A stretch of DNA of 64,000 nucleotides, taken from the IMG/VR virus record IMGVR_UViG_3300025736_000014, positions 1-64,000 of that record; one strand, written 5' to 3'. The DNA is from a virus. Below the pieces are notes generated by a model, which had not been told where the DNA came from, made no database searches, and worked only from the letters and a program-made list of their open reading frames with translations. Each line of letters starts with the position of its first letter. Within the stretch, counting starts at the first letter, position 1. Shown here piece by piece: positions 26,535 through 35,881 of this stretch. A program made the position numbers and the translations under genes.

Positions 26535-26951
26535 TTATTCACCGTCCTCCCAATTATCTTTAATATTCTTTTTTATCTTTGTAGAACTTTGTCCACCATA
26601 ATACGGCATGACAATTACCTTTTTACCTAATCCTCCCATAACTCTTTTTGCTTCAGCGACAGCCTCATCAGTATGACTTGTACTCTCAAACAAAATATCA
26701 GCAATCTTTGATGCATTATCTAATGGAGAATAAGTCTCCTGAGATACAGCAATATCAACACACTCAAATGCTTGAACAAGACGCAATCTTTCATCAAAGG
26801 GGATAACTGGTTTAACTTTATTCTCCATCACAGATTTATCTGTCAATACTCCAACGACTAATTTATCACACAGTTTACTACAAGCTTCTAAATGATTAAG
26901 GTGTCCGACATGAATCAAATCAGCACAAACATATGCATAACCTATCTTCAT
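26535..26951 (-). CDS. Cytidylyltransferase-like nucleotidyltransferase (138 aa)
   Basis: It carries the HxGH signature in CADLIHVGHLNHLEACSKLCD at about 9-29 and a short C-terminal QSSTKI, as in CTP-transferases acting on glycerol-3-phosphate, sugar phosphates or related polyols. It would supply a CDP-activated building block. One base separates it from the DUF2061 gene; it overlaps the two-domain glycosyltransferase by 4 bases. Confidence 0.88.
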   Translation of the reverse strand: MKIGYAYVCADLIHVGHLNHLEACSKLCDKLVVGVLTDKSVMENKVKPVIPFDERLRLVQAFECVDIAVSQETYSPLDNASKIADILFESTSHTDEAVAEAKRVMGGLGKKVIVMPYYGGQSSTKIKKNIKDNWEDGE

Positions 26952-28315
26952 AATTTCTTCTTTTTGTTAACGATTTTCATATACAATCTGTTTTCTTTTC
27001 TTTTTTGCTCAAATAGATCAAAATTCTTATCAGATTTAGACCTCTTATGACTACTTGCACCACCAACATGTTTTAAATACACATCTTTTCTCCAGATTGT
27101 CTTGAAATTAGATTTCTGAACTCTATGTAACCATTCCATCTCTGAATGAAGATAAAAATCATCACTAAAGAAACCAACCTTATTGAACACATACTTTGGA
27201 AAGAGTAAACAAATATTAGATAACTGAAACGCCTTGCCGTACTCTTCTTTAAAATCAACGACCGTCCTTCTTTTTGGGACGGATGATTTTTCTAGTTTCT
27301 GTGCAGTCCAGCACTTATCAAAAGATGGTCCAACAGCACCCACATCTTTTTGTTTTAACTCGTAAAGCAATTTCTCTAACCATCTCTTTGGCAATTTAAC
27401 ATCACTATGAAGCAAACAGATGTATTTAGCATTAGACTTACCAATAATGTCATTCCAAATCATAGATAAAGAATCTTTCTTCTTGTAATTATCATAAAAG
27501 GTTACCCTAGTATTGGGGTACCTAGTATTATCAACAATAGAATTAAAGCAAGCCTTATCCATATCAGTAGTATTAAACCTAATGACAATAATATCTACGA
27601 GATTATCTGTATTTAAGGGAATCGCATCTTTCTTCTTTTTCTTGGTTTTAACCTTGAAATAATGATCGTGCTTCTTTCTTATATAATCCTCTGCTTCACT
27701 TAGGTCTTCACTAGAAGTAATGTCACTATTCCTAGATGAAGTATTAAACAAAACTTCATCCACCAATATACCGCTACCGCCTTTACCAAGAATAGATAAC
27801 CATAAATCACGATCTTGTAATCTTTTTAGATTCTCATCAAACCCCGTAAAAGACTTAGCTCTAATTAAAGAACACATATCAATCAACAGTTCTCCAGTCT
27901 TAAGTTTTTCTTTATCAAACTCTTTAGTCTTATTGTGGACACCATCTCTTTCGAACCAACAATAAGCATATGCTTTATCCTTATTAGTTAATAATTCTTT
28001 AAATAATGAGCTTAATGCGTTAGCTTTTAAAAGCTTATCTGCATCCAAAAATAATAGAAATTCACCCTTAGCTTCTTTATAACCCCTATTTCTAGCTATG
28101 TTTGAACCCTGATGCCCTTGTTTAACTCTAGTAACCTTTATTGGCGGAACGAGTGCTAAATACTGATCTAAAAGCAATTGAGTAGCATCTGTCGAACCAT
28201 CATCAACAACTATTACTTCAAAGTCATGAAAATCTTGTCTTTCTAACTCTACTAAAGTTCTAATTAGATGTTCGCCGCAATTATATGTTGGTATTATTAT
28301 TGATATTTTTGACAT
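26948..28315 (-). CDS. Two-domain family 2-type glycosyltransferase
   Basis: 455 residues. The N-terminal domain starts SIIIPTYNCGEHLIRTLVEL with VIVVDDGSTDAT and LLFLDADKLL; a Lys-rich hinge at about 218-230 follows; the second domain starts VDIIVIRFNTTDMDKACFNSI with ICLLHSDVKLP. Two active sites in one chain suggest alternating sugar addition. It runs 4 bases into the cytidylyltransferase gene. Confidence 0.9.
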   Translation of the reverse strand: MSKISIIIPTYNCGEHLIRTLVELERQDFHDFEVIVVDDGSTDATQLLLDQYLALVPPIKVTRVKQGHQGSNIARNRGYKEAKGEFLLFLDADKLLKANALSSLFKELLTNKDKAYAYCWFERDGVHNKTKEFDKEKLKTGELLIDMCSLIRAKSFTGFDENLKRLQDRDLWLSILGKGGSGILVDEVLFNTSSRNSDITSSEDLSEAEDYIRKKHDHYFKVKTKKKKKDAIPLNTDNLVDIIVIRFNTTDMDKACFNSIVDNTRYPNTRVTFYDNYKKKDSLSMIWNDIIGKSNAKYICLLHSDVKLPKRWLEKLLYELKQKDVGAVGPSFDKCWTAQKLEKSSVPKRRTVVDFKEEYGKAFQLSNICLLFPKYVFNKVGFFSDDFYLHSEMEWLHRVQKSNFKTIWRKDVYLKHVGGASSHKRSKSDKNFDLFEQKRKENRLYMKIVNKKKKL

Positions 28316-28338
28316 ATTATTTGATTAATTATACTCAA

Positions 28339-28467
28339 TTACTTTCTTTTGGTAAATCCTTTATGGACATAAGTTACCCATAAATCCATAGCTTTAGTTA
28401 ATTTATCCCAATATTCGCCCTTAATTGATTTTTCTCTTATTGTGGGGATAACAATAGTTGCCTTCAT
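28339..28467 (-). CDS. Short protein resembling a glycosyltransferase N-terminus (42 aa)
   Basis: MKATIVIPTIREKSIKGEYW looks like the first strand of a GT2 enzyme but the frame stops after 42 codons. An ATGA overlap with the upstream gene supports translation. It is either a truncated gene or a small partner protein; no continuation is seen downstream in other frames. Confidence 0.55.
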   Translation of the reverse strand: MKATIVIPTIREKSIKGEYWDKLTKAMDLWVTYVHKGFTKRK

Positions 28468-29141
28468 TCTGTGATTACTCCCTCTGGGAAATTTTGTTTC
28501 TCCTCTTCATCATGACCAGTAGTATTACCACCAAAGGTGTTTCTTATCCCACAATGATAAATAACTTGATTCTTCATCCTTGCGATTTCCCATCCTTTTT
28601 CAGATGCTAAGGTACAAAACTTACAATCTTCTTTGCCTAATTCTTGGGTTGGATAATGTAAGAATGGTCCAGTATCTAACCAAGTTTCTCTCCTGATTAA
28701 CATAGAAAAACCTGGCTGTTGATAACAAATTTCTATACCTAAACCTCCTACATCTCTACTTTCTATCGCACCATGATATGCATGCCCTTTGCCACCTAAC
28801 ACTCCAATCTTCTTAGAAGTTTCCATAATCTTAATCATCTTCCCAAGCCACCCTTCTGTAAAATATATATCGTTATCTGAGTGATAATAATATTGACTAT
28901 TTTTAGCAACAGCCATTCCAGCATTCCTAGCGACAGCACAACCCTTTGCGTCACGCATCAAAGTAACCCTAGCTTTCCCAGAAATAGATTTTAGATAATC
29001 AACTGTTTCCTGCCCTGAATTATCAGAAATAATTATTAACTCAAAGGGGTATTTTGTGTTATTAAAAAGAGATTCAATTGTCTGCCTAGTTAAATTTAAT
29101 CTGTCTTTAACTGGCATGATTATTGGAATTTTATTTGTCAT
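28464..29141 (-). CDS. Family 2-type glycosyltransferase (225 aa)
   Basis: Opens IPIIMPVKDRLNLTRQTIESL, then LIIISDNSGQETVDYL and YYHSDNDIYFTEGWL (DND metal motif near 92) and a GKEDCKFC segment. Typical GT-A length. It overlaps the short gene on both sides. Specificity unknown. Confidence 0.88.
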   Translation of the reverse strand: MTNKIPIIMPVKDRLNLTRQTIESLFNNTKYPFELIIISDNSGQETVDYLKSISGKARVTLMRDAKGCAVARNAGMAVAKNSQYYYHSDNDIYFTEGWLGKMIKIMETSKKIGVLGGKGHAYHGAIESRDVGGLGIEICYQQPGFSMLIRRETWLDTGPFLHYPTQELGKEDCKFCTLASEKGWEIARMKNQVIYHCGIRNTFGGNTTGHDEEEKQNFPEGVITE

Positions 29142-29301
29142 ACTTCATATGTCTAGTAACTAGACTACCATCTTTCAATTTAACTATACACTCTGCCATA
29201 CCGATCTTAGCACTATATAAAGGTTTGTTCCACTTTTTACCCTTCATCTGTTTTCTGTTTTTCTTATGCTTCGAGATTAATTTGACTATTTTTGAGGGCA
29301 T
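29131..29301 (-). CDS. Small basic protein (56 aa)
   Basis: Starts MPSKIVKLISKHKKNRKQMK, strongly basic, ends TRHMKYDK. It overlaps the glycosyltransferase genes on both sides (about 10 and 16 bases). GGAG lies upstream of the ATG. It could bind nucleic acid or an anionic glycan; unknown. Confidence 0.68.
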   Translation of the reverse strand: MPSKIVKLISKHKKNRKQMKGKKWNKPLYSAKIGMAECIVKLKDGSLVTRHMKYDK

Positions 29302-30164
29302 ATCGCATCTCCTTTAAAATCATAGTGTGGTCCCGCTGGTCCTACTCTAAAGCTAAAATCGTCCTCTACATATAGTGGCAGAACATCTTTCCACTTTTCT
29401 GTAAATAATCTAGTGTTTTCTTCATGCGTCCACTTATCTCCAGTAAAGCCAACGTTTTGGGTTTTATTATCAATCCAAGTCTGATATTCAGAGCGATTAG
29501 CAGTCAAGCCTGACAAGTGATGACACGGTATATCCACCACTATATTCTTATATCCATGTTTGAGACTCTCTAAGGCTGAATCTCTATCATACAAGTGATG
29601 AAAGTGATATCTTTGGTCAAACCCATTAGATTTCTTTAACATCTCCATACGGAAAACTTGCATGAATCCATCGAAGATAGCGGCTGAACGCCATGGTTGT
29701 TCTAATCTCATTCCATGAATCTCCGCTTCAAGCATATTTGACATACCAGCAGCTATACCAGATGGAACATCTTGGATTCTCTCTCCGATTGGACCACAAC
29801 CCTGTGAACCAAAGAAACCAACACCACCGAGATCAGGCATCTTCTCAAAATATGAGATGACCTTCTTATCCCAATCCTTTTCATAAACTAACACATCGTT
29901 ATGAGAAAGAGCAATGAGATCAGTACTACAATTTTCATAAGCCTGTTGAAGTGTCTTCAACATCCCTAGATTCTCTTGATTTCTGATATAATTCAATCTC
30001 TTTGGTCTTAAAGATTTTCTCAAAAAGTTCTCAACTGGATCGGTTGAACCGTTATCTATAACCATAAATTCAGTATCATCTGATGTCATGTATCTAAACG
30101 TACCCATACAACCCTTTGAGTCATTAAGTTGATTATAGACTGGGATCACAAGAGTTAAATTCAT
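29286..30164 (-). CDS. Family 2-type glycosyltransferase (292 aa)
   Basis: Opens MNLTLVIPVYNQLNDSKGCM, has FMVIDNGSTDPVE at about 33-45 and LIALSHNDVLVY near residue 90 as the metal-binding region, then an FDQRYHFHHLYDRD segment. One of the clearest GT2 enzymes of the block. Confidence 0.9.
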   Translation of the reverse strand: MNLTLVIPVYNQLNDSKGCMGTFRYMTSDDTEFMVIDNGSTDPVENFLRKSLRPKRLNYIRNQENLGMLKTLQQAYENCSTDLIALSHNDVLVYEKDWDKKVISYFEKMPDLGGVGFFGSQGCGPIGERIQDVPSGIAAGMSNMLEAEIHGMRLEQPWRSAAIFDGFMQVFRMEMLKKSNGFDQRYHFHHLYDRDSALESLKHGYKNIVVDIPCHHLSGLTANRSEYQTWIDNKTQNVGFTGDKWTHEENTRLFTEKWKDVLPLYVEDDFSFRVGPAGPHYDFKGDAICPQK

Positions 30165-30406
30165 GTATCATCCTCTCCTAATAATTTATCCATAGTTCCA
30201 CCTTTTAATTCTACACCTATTTCAGGTTTAGCTACATAGTCATCTGGAACATCTATATCAACCTCTGGTACAAATCTCTCGAAAAACTTATCAGAAATTG
30301 TCAAATTAAGTTTGACCGCCACTTCATTACTATTTAACTTAGGTTTCCCTTTTCTAAGAGATAGAACCCCATGTTTAGTAAGTATTACATAGGCTGATGT
30401 TTTCAT
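30161..30406 (-). CDS. Hypothetical protein (81 aa) with TMDKLLG end
   Basis: Acidic C-terminal half ending GGTMDKLLGEDD. The TMxKLLG string also occurs in unrelated proteins of this genome (14.5-15.9 kb and 39.1 kb). It overlaps both neighbours by 4 bases. Function unknown. Confidence 0.7.
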   Translation of the reverse strand: MKTSAYVILTKHGVLSLRKGKPKLNSNEVAVKLNLTISDKFFERFVPEVDIDVPDDYVAKPEIGVELKGGTMDKLLGEDDT

Positions 30407-31602
30407 ATTTTAGGAGAAAGACTTTGCCAATTTTTCTCCTCTCCCATCAATTTTCCATAACGCTTTCTTATCACATCGACATATTTTGGATCAATTTCCA
30501 TCATAAAACATGTTTTGCCCAACTTCTCGCAAGCTACCAATGTAGTACCACTTCCACCAAAAACATCTAAAACAGTATTCGGTTGAAAACTCTTAATAAT
30601 ATCCATATATAACGATAAGGGTTTAGGGCAAGTATGTTTAACATGTTCACCAGAAATATTATGCTCAAATAAATCTGTTGGTCGTCTTTTTTTTGTCATC
30701 CCATAAAAAATAATCGGCTCCCAAAGTCTAAGGTGGCTAATCTCTCCGTTATTCATGGCGTTTTTCTTAATCCATGGTGCAACAGACCTCCAAGGTTTTA
30801 TTTTTGCCCACATCGCTAAATTAACAGTACCAGGCGTAATTACCTGAAAATTGCTATTCTTCTCTAATATCTGGAACCATTTAAAACAAAAAGATTCATA
30901 CTCTTCATTGGTCTTATTATCTTCGTAGGAATTATATTCATATCCAACATTATATGGAGGATCAGTTAAAGCCATATCAACTTTTATATAATTTAATAAA
31001 GATTCAACCTGATCTATTTTCAAAGCATCCCCGCACATTAATCTATGTTCTCCTAATTGATAAATCTCGCCAAATTTGCTTTCTGCTTTACCTGATAACT
31101 CAGGGACTTCGTCATCATCGCCCACATCTTCGTCTGGTCCAAATTTATCCATTACCTTAGCGAGCGACTCTGGAAATTCTAAACTAACTTTATAATCTTC
31201 TATATCGAAATCATCCTCATATTTGAATAGCAACTCAGCTAACTCTTCATCAATATAATACCCCGCACTATCGTTATCAGATAACGCATAGGCCAGCTTC
31301 TCCCCTTCTGTCTTAGGATGTACTGGAGAAACCCAACACTTAGTTTTACCAAGTTGTTGATAAGCTTTAAGTCTCATGTTCCCGCCCAAAATCTCACCTT
31401 TCACTGGAATATGGGCGCCGCTATTAACAATTAGCGGTTTATATTCACCCAAATCTTGAATCTGTTTTTTCAGTCTTTTGAAGTCATCTCCCTTTATCGC
31501 CCTCGGATTATCTTTCCATGGGATTAGAGAATCTATCGGCCAATATTCTCTGCCGTGTGCTGATTCATCTAGAAATTTATTTGCTTTATCTTTTTTGCTC
31601 AT
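30403..31602 (-). CDS. ParB-like domain fused to DNA N-methyltransferase
   Basis: 399 residues. About 20-110 resembles the ParB/Srx-like N-terminal fold (WPIDSLIPWKDNPR, then GEILGGNMRLKAYQQLG). About 180-395 is a type II beta-class adenine or cytosine N4 methyltransferase: DPPY at 214-217 and LDVFGGSGTT near 345-354. Such fusions are common in phages and may protect DNA or mark it. Residues 5-17 (DKANKFLDESAHG) match a motif shared with three small proteins at 39-40 kb. Confidence 0.92.
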   Translation of the reverse strand: MSKKDKANKFLDESAHGREYWPIDSLIPWKDNPRAIKGDDFKRLKKQIQDLGEYKPLIVNSGAHIPVKGEILGGNMRLKAYQQLGKTKCWVSPVHPKTEGEKLAYALSDNDSAGYYIDEELAELLFKYEDDFDIEDYKVSLEFPESLAKVMDKFGPDEDVGDDDEVPELSGKAESKFGEIYQLGEHRLMCGDALKIDQVESLLNYIKVDMALTDPPYNVGYEYNSYEDNKTNEEYESFCFKWFQILEKNSNFQVITPGTVNLAMWAKIKPWRSVAPWIKKNAMNNGEISHLRLWEPIIFYGMTKKRRPTDLFEHNISGEHVKHTCPKPLSLYMDIIKSFQPNTVLDVFGGSGTTLVACEKLGKTCFMMEIDPKYVDVIRKRYGKLMGEEKNWQSLSPKI

Positions 31603-32315
31603 CTTTTTTTAAGATTCCAATAACTACCAACCTCATACAAAGCGTCAAACGTTCCAGCATCTCTCCAGAAACCATCAAGCTCAGACCAACTAAGTTTACC
31701 TTCTTTAACGTATAAATTATTCACATCAGTAATTTCTAACTGACCACGCTTTGACGGTTTACATTGTCTGATTTTATCCCAAATAGTATTATCATAAATA
31801 TAAAGACCAGTAACAGCTAAATCACTCTTAGGTTTTCGTGGTTTTTCTTGTATTTCTACTATGTCGTTATCTTCATTAAAGACTGGTACTCCAAACCTTT
31901 TTGGATCAGAAACCTGTTTTAGAAAGACTACTGCCCCATCTTTGAAATTCTTGACTGATTTGGAGATATCAGCATCGGTACAGTTATCCCCTAAAATTAC
32001 AGTTATATTACCATCGTCAGCAAAATTCTCAGACATACTCAATGCATCTGCAATCCCTCCTGATGGACTCTCCTGATAAAGATATTCAATTCTACGAAGT
32101 CCTAGCTCAGAGCCACTTTTAATAGCTCTAATAAAGTGACCTACGTGTGGACCAGAAGCAATAATCGCTACCTCATCAATCCCCGCTTTTACCAACGTTT
32201 CGATTGGATGATATATCATCGGCTTATCGTACACAGGAAGTAAGTGTTTGTTAGTAATGTGAGTAAGAGGATAAAGACGGGTTCCAAGACCACCCGCACA
32301 AATCACACCGCGCAT
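31599..32315 (-). CDS. Sugar-1-phosphate nucleotidyltransferase, RmlA-like (short)
   Basis: 238 residues with the signature GVICAGGLGTRLYPLT at 3-18 and NKHLLPVYDKPMIYHPI at 22-38, VILGDN near 108, and SDLAVTGLYIYDN later. True RmlA is about 290 residues; this lacks the C-terminal regulatory part. It would make the dTDP- or UDP-sugar that starts the amino-sugar pathway. It is the first gene after its promoter. Confidence 0.92.
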   Translation of the reverse strand: MRGVICAGGLGTRLYPLTHITNKHLLPVYDKPMIYHPIETLVKAGIDEVAIIASGPHVGHFIRAIKSGSELGLRRIEYLYQESPSGGIADALSMSENFADDGNITVILGDNCTDADISKSVKNFKDGAVVFLKQVSDPKRFGVPVFNEDNDIVEIQEKPRKPKSDLAVTGLYIYDNTIWDKIRQCKPSKRGQLEITDVNNLYVKEGKLSWSELDGFWRDAGTFDALYEVGSYWNLKKR

Positions 32316-32352
32316 AGATGTCTCCTTATCTATTTGTTATATATACAAATAC

Positions 32353-32380
32353 AATATACCACAAAACCCAAAGATTTCAA
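32353..32380 (-). promoter_or_regulatory. Promoter in front of the RmlA-like gene
   Basis: Minus strand TTGAAA, 16 bases, TATATT, about 38 bases before the ATG with AAGGAG as ribosome site. It is likely to drive the long glycan operon that runs leftward. Confidence 0.6.
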
Positions 32381-32385
32381 ATAGA

Positions 32386-33720
32386 CTAAGATTGCATCAC
32401 TATTACCCTACCAAAAGGAACTTTACGGTCTTTATCATAATTATTCTTAGGAACTAACCATAAGACGGGATAGCTAGGTTTATTTCTAGGAAAATCTGTC
32501 CACAAATCTGTAAAACAAACAACAACTTTTGGCTGCCAGCCTTCTTTCTTTATTGCCCTGAAAACAGGGACATGGGAAGTACCTCCACCTCCATAAAACC
32601 TTTTTGTTTTCTTTATATCTTCTAGTGGTAATATTTGTCCAACCTCAGCATCACAATCCATAACCCAACCTTTAGAATTAGGGAAATACTTCATCAATCC
32701 TTTAATTTCACTTACAAAAGTATTCAGTTCTCGTTCACTAATGCTTCCGCTAGTATCTAGAACAAAAACAGCGTTTTTTAACTCGTCCTCGTTTCCTAAA
32801 TCTGGAAGATAGAAAGGCTGACCTAATGTCCGTCTGTCACGTCTCATAAAGTCAAAATCTGTTTTTGACGAAGATAAGTAAGTAGCTAAAATCTTTCTCC
32901 AATTCTCTTTAGGTTTCAAATCCTCGACAATTCTCTTGAAACCAGCAGGAGTCTCTCCTTTACTTTTAGATACAGCGTCTTCCATCGCAGCTCTCCACTT
33001 ACGTTGTAAACGCCTCATCTGCCTTTTAGATAGTTTCTTCCCTCCTGGTTTATCCCAAAAAGCATGGCTAGAACAACACTTGTGGCTTGTTGTAGTAGCT
33101 TTTTGTCTCTGCTTACCACTCTTTTTACCTTTGCCCTTATCTTTGCCCTTACCCTTGCCCTTACCCTTACTAGGACTTCCGCCCTTACCCTTTTTTTCTT
33201 TACCTTTACCACCCTGCCCAATTTCTTTTAATTCCTTGCCACAAAAAGGACAAACAACTTTAACATCAGGAAGTTTGCTATAAATCTTCTCTGCGTTCAT
33301 CTTCCTGTATTTTTGGCTAAACAAACAGCCTGGGGGAAGCTCGTATCCGTTATCTGTAATAATTAAGTTAGTAGCGTAATCAGCGGCAAAATTCCACTTA
33401 TGTTTATGTCTCTTATTTCTTCGCCAAATATGCCCCATTGCGGCATGGATAACTTCGTGAATTAAAACACTCAGTAGATGATGATCTGACAAACTATTAA
33501 TGAACTTATAATTATAATAAAGTTTATCTCCATCAGTTCCCGCAGTTGGCACCCACCAGTTTTCCTCCATCGACATATGAAGGCATAGTGTTCCGAAAAA
33601 AGGCTCTTTTCTAGTTAAAGTGATTCTCGCCTTAATTAGTTTCTCCTCTGCTTTTTTACGAGCCACTTCATCCCTGTCTTGCTCCTCTTTCTTGACTTGC
33701 TTCTTCTTGGCTTTTCCCAT
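32386..33720 (-). CDS. Metallopeptidase-like / VWA-like protein (DUF2201-type)
   Basis: 444 residues. HEVIHAAMGH at 88-97 is a zinc peptidase HExxH. A Lys/Gly-rich repeat linker is at about 170-200. The C-terminal part has AVFVLDTSGSISERELN near 325-341, a MIDAS-like VWA motif. It is encoded next to a MoxR-type ATPase (33.85-34.85 kb), a common pair in which the ATPase remodels targets with the VWA partner. Target unknown. A similar but distinct pair is in the right arm. Confidence 0.88.
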   Translation of the reverse strand: MGKAKKKQVKKEEQDRDEVARKKAEEKLIKARITLTRKEPFFGTLCLHMSMEENWWVPTAGTDGDKLYYNYKFINSLSDHHLLSVLIHEVIHAAMGHIWRRNKRHKHKWNFAADYATNLIITDNGYELPPGCLFSQKYRKMNAEKIYSKLPDVKVVCPFCGKELKEIGQGGKGKEKKGKGGSPSKGKGKGKGKDKGKGKKSGKQRQKATTTSHKCCSSHAFWDKPGGKKLSKRQMRRLQRKWRAAMEDAVSKSKGETPAGFKRIVEDLKPKENWRKILATYLSSSKTDFDFMRRDRRTLGQPFYLPDLGNEDELKNAVFVLDTSGSISERELNTFVSEIKGLMKYFPNSKGWVMDCDAEVGQILPLEDIKKTKRFYGGGGTSHVPVFRAIKKEGWQPKVVVCFTDLWTDFPRNKPSYPVLWLVPKNNYDKDRKVPFGRVIVMQS

Positions 33721-33721
33721 C

Positions 33722-33847
33722 TTATGTTCCTACAATCATAATTGAAATAATAATAGTCAACAATATTAAGACTAACGTTCTATAAAGATATTCATGTCTG
33801 GCAATCCAAGTTAGTAATATACCAAGTAAAAAATATGTCCAATTCAT
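33722..33847 (-). CDS. Small membrane protein (41 aa)
   Basis: Two hydrophobic segments (YFLLGILLTWIA and LVLILLTIIISIMIVG) separated by a charged HEYLYR loop. It lies between the ATPase and the metallopeptidase/VWA gene with one-base gaps, so it is probably part of their system, possibly placing it at the membrane. Confidence 0.7.
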   Translation of the reverse strand: MNWTYFLLGILLTWIARHEYLYRTLVLILLTIIISIMIVGT

Positions 33848-33848
33848 A

Positions 33849-34847
33849 TTAATCTAGATAATTTCCAAATTTATTAGACCACTTATTCCAATATTTTCCC
33901 TCTTGAATTTTCTCTGCCCACCCGCTTCGTGCGGCATCTCTAACAGCAAGTGTCGAAAACTCTGGTTGTAATCTAATCACATATTTCATGAAGTTCTCTA
34001 GATTTTCATCACTTAATTTAGTTGTTAAAGCACCAACGAGAGCATATAGTACGTCTGTCTTCTTGGGGATTTTTGTAACTTTCCCAGCCAATATTCCATC
34101 TACATCTGGTAAATCCTTATAGATACCCAAAAAGGCATAAAATTCTTTACACGGACCTTCCCCCACAATTCCATCAACTACTTTCTCCGCCATATCTATA
34201 TCAGAATAGTTTTTAAGGGTTCTTGATACAAACTCCCATGAACGAGGTGTTGGATAAGCTTTAATCTCATCTTTTGGTAAGTGGGATAACAGTTTCGGTC
34301 TGTAGTTCAAGAAAGCGATAATTCTCTCGTCAATCTTACCTACTGCCCACTTTTTCCAGTCTTCTATATTAGCATCAACATTAATATGTATTAATCTGTT
34401 AGCAAGTGGAGATGGCATTGTAGTCACAGCAGCCTTATCTGTTTCCCTGTTCCCAGCGGCAATAATTCTCCACTTCTTAGGAAAGAAGTAATTTCCAATA
34501 TGTCTATCTAGAAGTAACTGGTAGGCGGCAATCTGAACTGATGTAGGTGCGGTATTCAACTCATCTAGAAATAAAATTCCCTGTTTCTTCCAACCATTGT
34601 CTTCAGTGGGCAAAAATTCTGGCTTAAGCCACACTGCTGTATTCTTATCTTTACCTAGATATGGCAATCCCCTTAAATCAACAGGGTTTAATAGAGATAA
34701 ACGCAAATCGACTAACTGCCAACCCTTCTCACTACAAATCTGTTTTATAATACTAGACTTCCCAATACCAGGCGGTCCCCATACAAAAACTGGAATAGTA
34801 TCCTTTAAGAGATTGTCTAAATGGCTTTTGGCTTCGTTAAGATACAT
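33849..34847 (-). CDS. MoxR-type AAA+ ATPase
   Basis: 332 residues. Walker A GPPGIGKS at 24-31, Walker B ILFLDELNTAP near 90-100, sensor-1 AAGNRE, and an arginine in SPLANRLIHI. The fold and size match MoxR/RavA-like ATPases. It is the first gene behind a consensus promoter and the partner of the VWA gene downstream. Confidence 0.92.
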   Translation of the reverse strand: MYLNEAKSHLDNLLKDTIPVFVWGPPGIGKSSIIKQICSEKGWQLVDLRLSLLNPVDLRGLPYLGKDKNTAVWLKPEFLPTEDNGWKKQGILFLDELNTAPTSVQIAAYQLLLDRHIGNYFFPKKWRIIAAGNRETDKAAVTTMPSPLANRLIHINVDANIEDWKKWAVGKIDERIIAFLNYRPKLLSHLPKDEIKAYPTPRSWEFVSRTLKNYSDIDMAEKVVDGIVGEGPCKEFYAFLGIYKDLPDVDGILAGKVTKIPKKTDVLYALVGALTTKLSDENLENFMKYVIRLQPEFSTLAVRDAARSGWAEKIQEGKYWNKWSNKFGNYLD

Positions 34848-34884
34848 AGTATTTCCTTTATCTCATCTATTTTATATATAAGTG

Positions 34885-34913
34885 ATTATAATATAGTTTA
34901 CTCAAGAAGTCAA
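34885..34913 (-). promoter_or_regulatory. Promoter of the MoxR/VWA unit
   Basis: Minus strand TTGACT, exactly 17 bases, TATAAT, with the ATG 38 bases past the -10 and AAAGGAAA as ribosome site. The -35 box overlaps the stop of the upstream zinc-ribbon gene. Confidence 0.75.
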
Positions 34914-35230
34914 ATATTGTCTTCCCCAGATTGATCTTTATCTCTGATCTTTTTGCCAACAGCCTTCCAACCCTTCGGGTCGCGATTCAAATTATATCTC
35001 GTTTCTGATGGATCAAATCTTTTACCCTTCTTATCAATTGCTATTGGTTGACCAGTTTTTTTATCATGACCAAAAGCTACTGGTTCTTTATACTTCTTTA
35101 CATGAGGTGCACCAGTAAATTTAGATGAACCTTCCCACCAAGCACTACCCTTACACTTTGGACATTCATACCAAGCTCTGTCTTTTTTACCTTTAAACGT
35201 ATAGCCACAATCAACACAGATAAATTTCAT
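34910..35230 (-). CDS. Zinc-ribbon protein (106 aa)
   Basis: The start immediately after the upstream stop is preferred (MKFICVDCGYTF). CVDCG and CPKCKG form a zinc ribbon like FmdB-type regulatory proteins, followed by a basic, low-complexity half (FGHDKKTGQPIAIDKKGKRF). Function unknown. Confidence 0.78.
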   Translation of the reverse strand: MKFICVDCGYTFKGKKDRAWYECPKCKGSAWWEGSSKFTGAPHVKKYKEPVAFGHDKKTGQPIAIDKKGKRFDPSETRYNLNRDPKGWKAVGKKIRDKDQSGEDNI

Positions 35231-35231
35231 A

Positions 35232-35648
35232 TTAAGATAAGTAACTTTTACTTTTTCCTGGCTTACCATGAGTCATACCAAGGTAATGACTTAATTCATG
35301 CTTGAGAATATAATAGAGATGTTCTTTAATCAAATCCTTCTGCCATAAATTAACAGCCATAACATCAAGTCTGTAAACTAGAATCAAGGCCATATCAGCC
35401 TTTGGCTTCCCTATAAATCTACCAAAACACCAATCCATACCCATATAGTGTTTCGTTTCATCACCCTGCTTTACTAAAACACGTATCTTGCGAGCTAGAT
35501 CTCTAGTATTTTTTTTCTCGTTTATCACTTTAATCCAAATCTTAAGCATAAAGTCATTAAATTCCTTAAGATTTGGATTCCAACACTTAAGTTTCTTCAC
35601 TCTTTTACTCCTTAACTCAACTAATTCTTGTTCGTTTTTTGTTTTCAC
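35232..35648 (-). CDS. Putative zinc metallopeptidase (138 aa)
   Basis: HELSHYLGMTHG near residue 117 is an HExxH with a following Gly, as in minimal metalloproteases. No signal peptide or other domain is seen, so it would act in the cytosol or virion. It overlaps the next gene by 4 bases. Confidence 0.75.
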   Translation of the reverse strand: MKTKNEQELVELRSKRVKKLKCWNPNLKEFNDFMLKIWIKVINEKKNTRDLARKIRVLVKQGDETKHYMGMDWCFGRFIGKPKADMALILVYRLDVMAVNLWQKDLIKEHLYYILKHELSHYLGMTHGKPGKSKSYLS

Positions 35649-35881
35649 TTTATGAACTCCTCAAACTTCTTCTTCATGAAAAACTTTTTAATACAGTCTT
35701 GATTACAAAAGTGAAGCACAGTAGGGGCAAGTTTACTTCTGAACTTCCACTTGTTAGATTCTTTTGGGTCTACCCATCCCCACTCTTTCAGATCCAGAAC
35801 AATATGACTAATTGCTATGTTCTCAGATGGGTCACTCAGGGCTTTTTTACATCCATCGCAAACATACTTATAAACTCTCAT
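35645..35881 (-). CDS. Small zinc-finger protein (78 aa)
   Basis: Begins MRVYKYVCDGCKKAL and later has HFCNQDCIKKFF: a C-x2-C and an FCxxxC pair as in MYM- or TRASH-like fingers. It overlaps both neighbours by 4 bases. Function unknown. Confidence 0.75.
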   Translation of the reverse strand: MRVYKYVCDGCKKALSDPSENIAISHIVLDLKEWGWVDPKESNKWKFRSKLAPTVLHFCNQDCIKKFFMKKKFEEFIK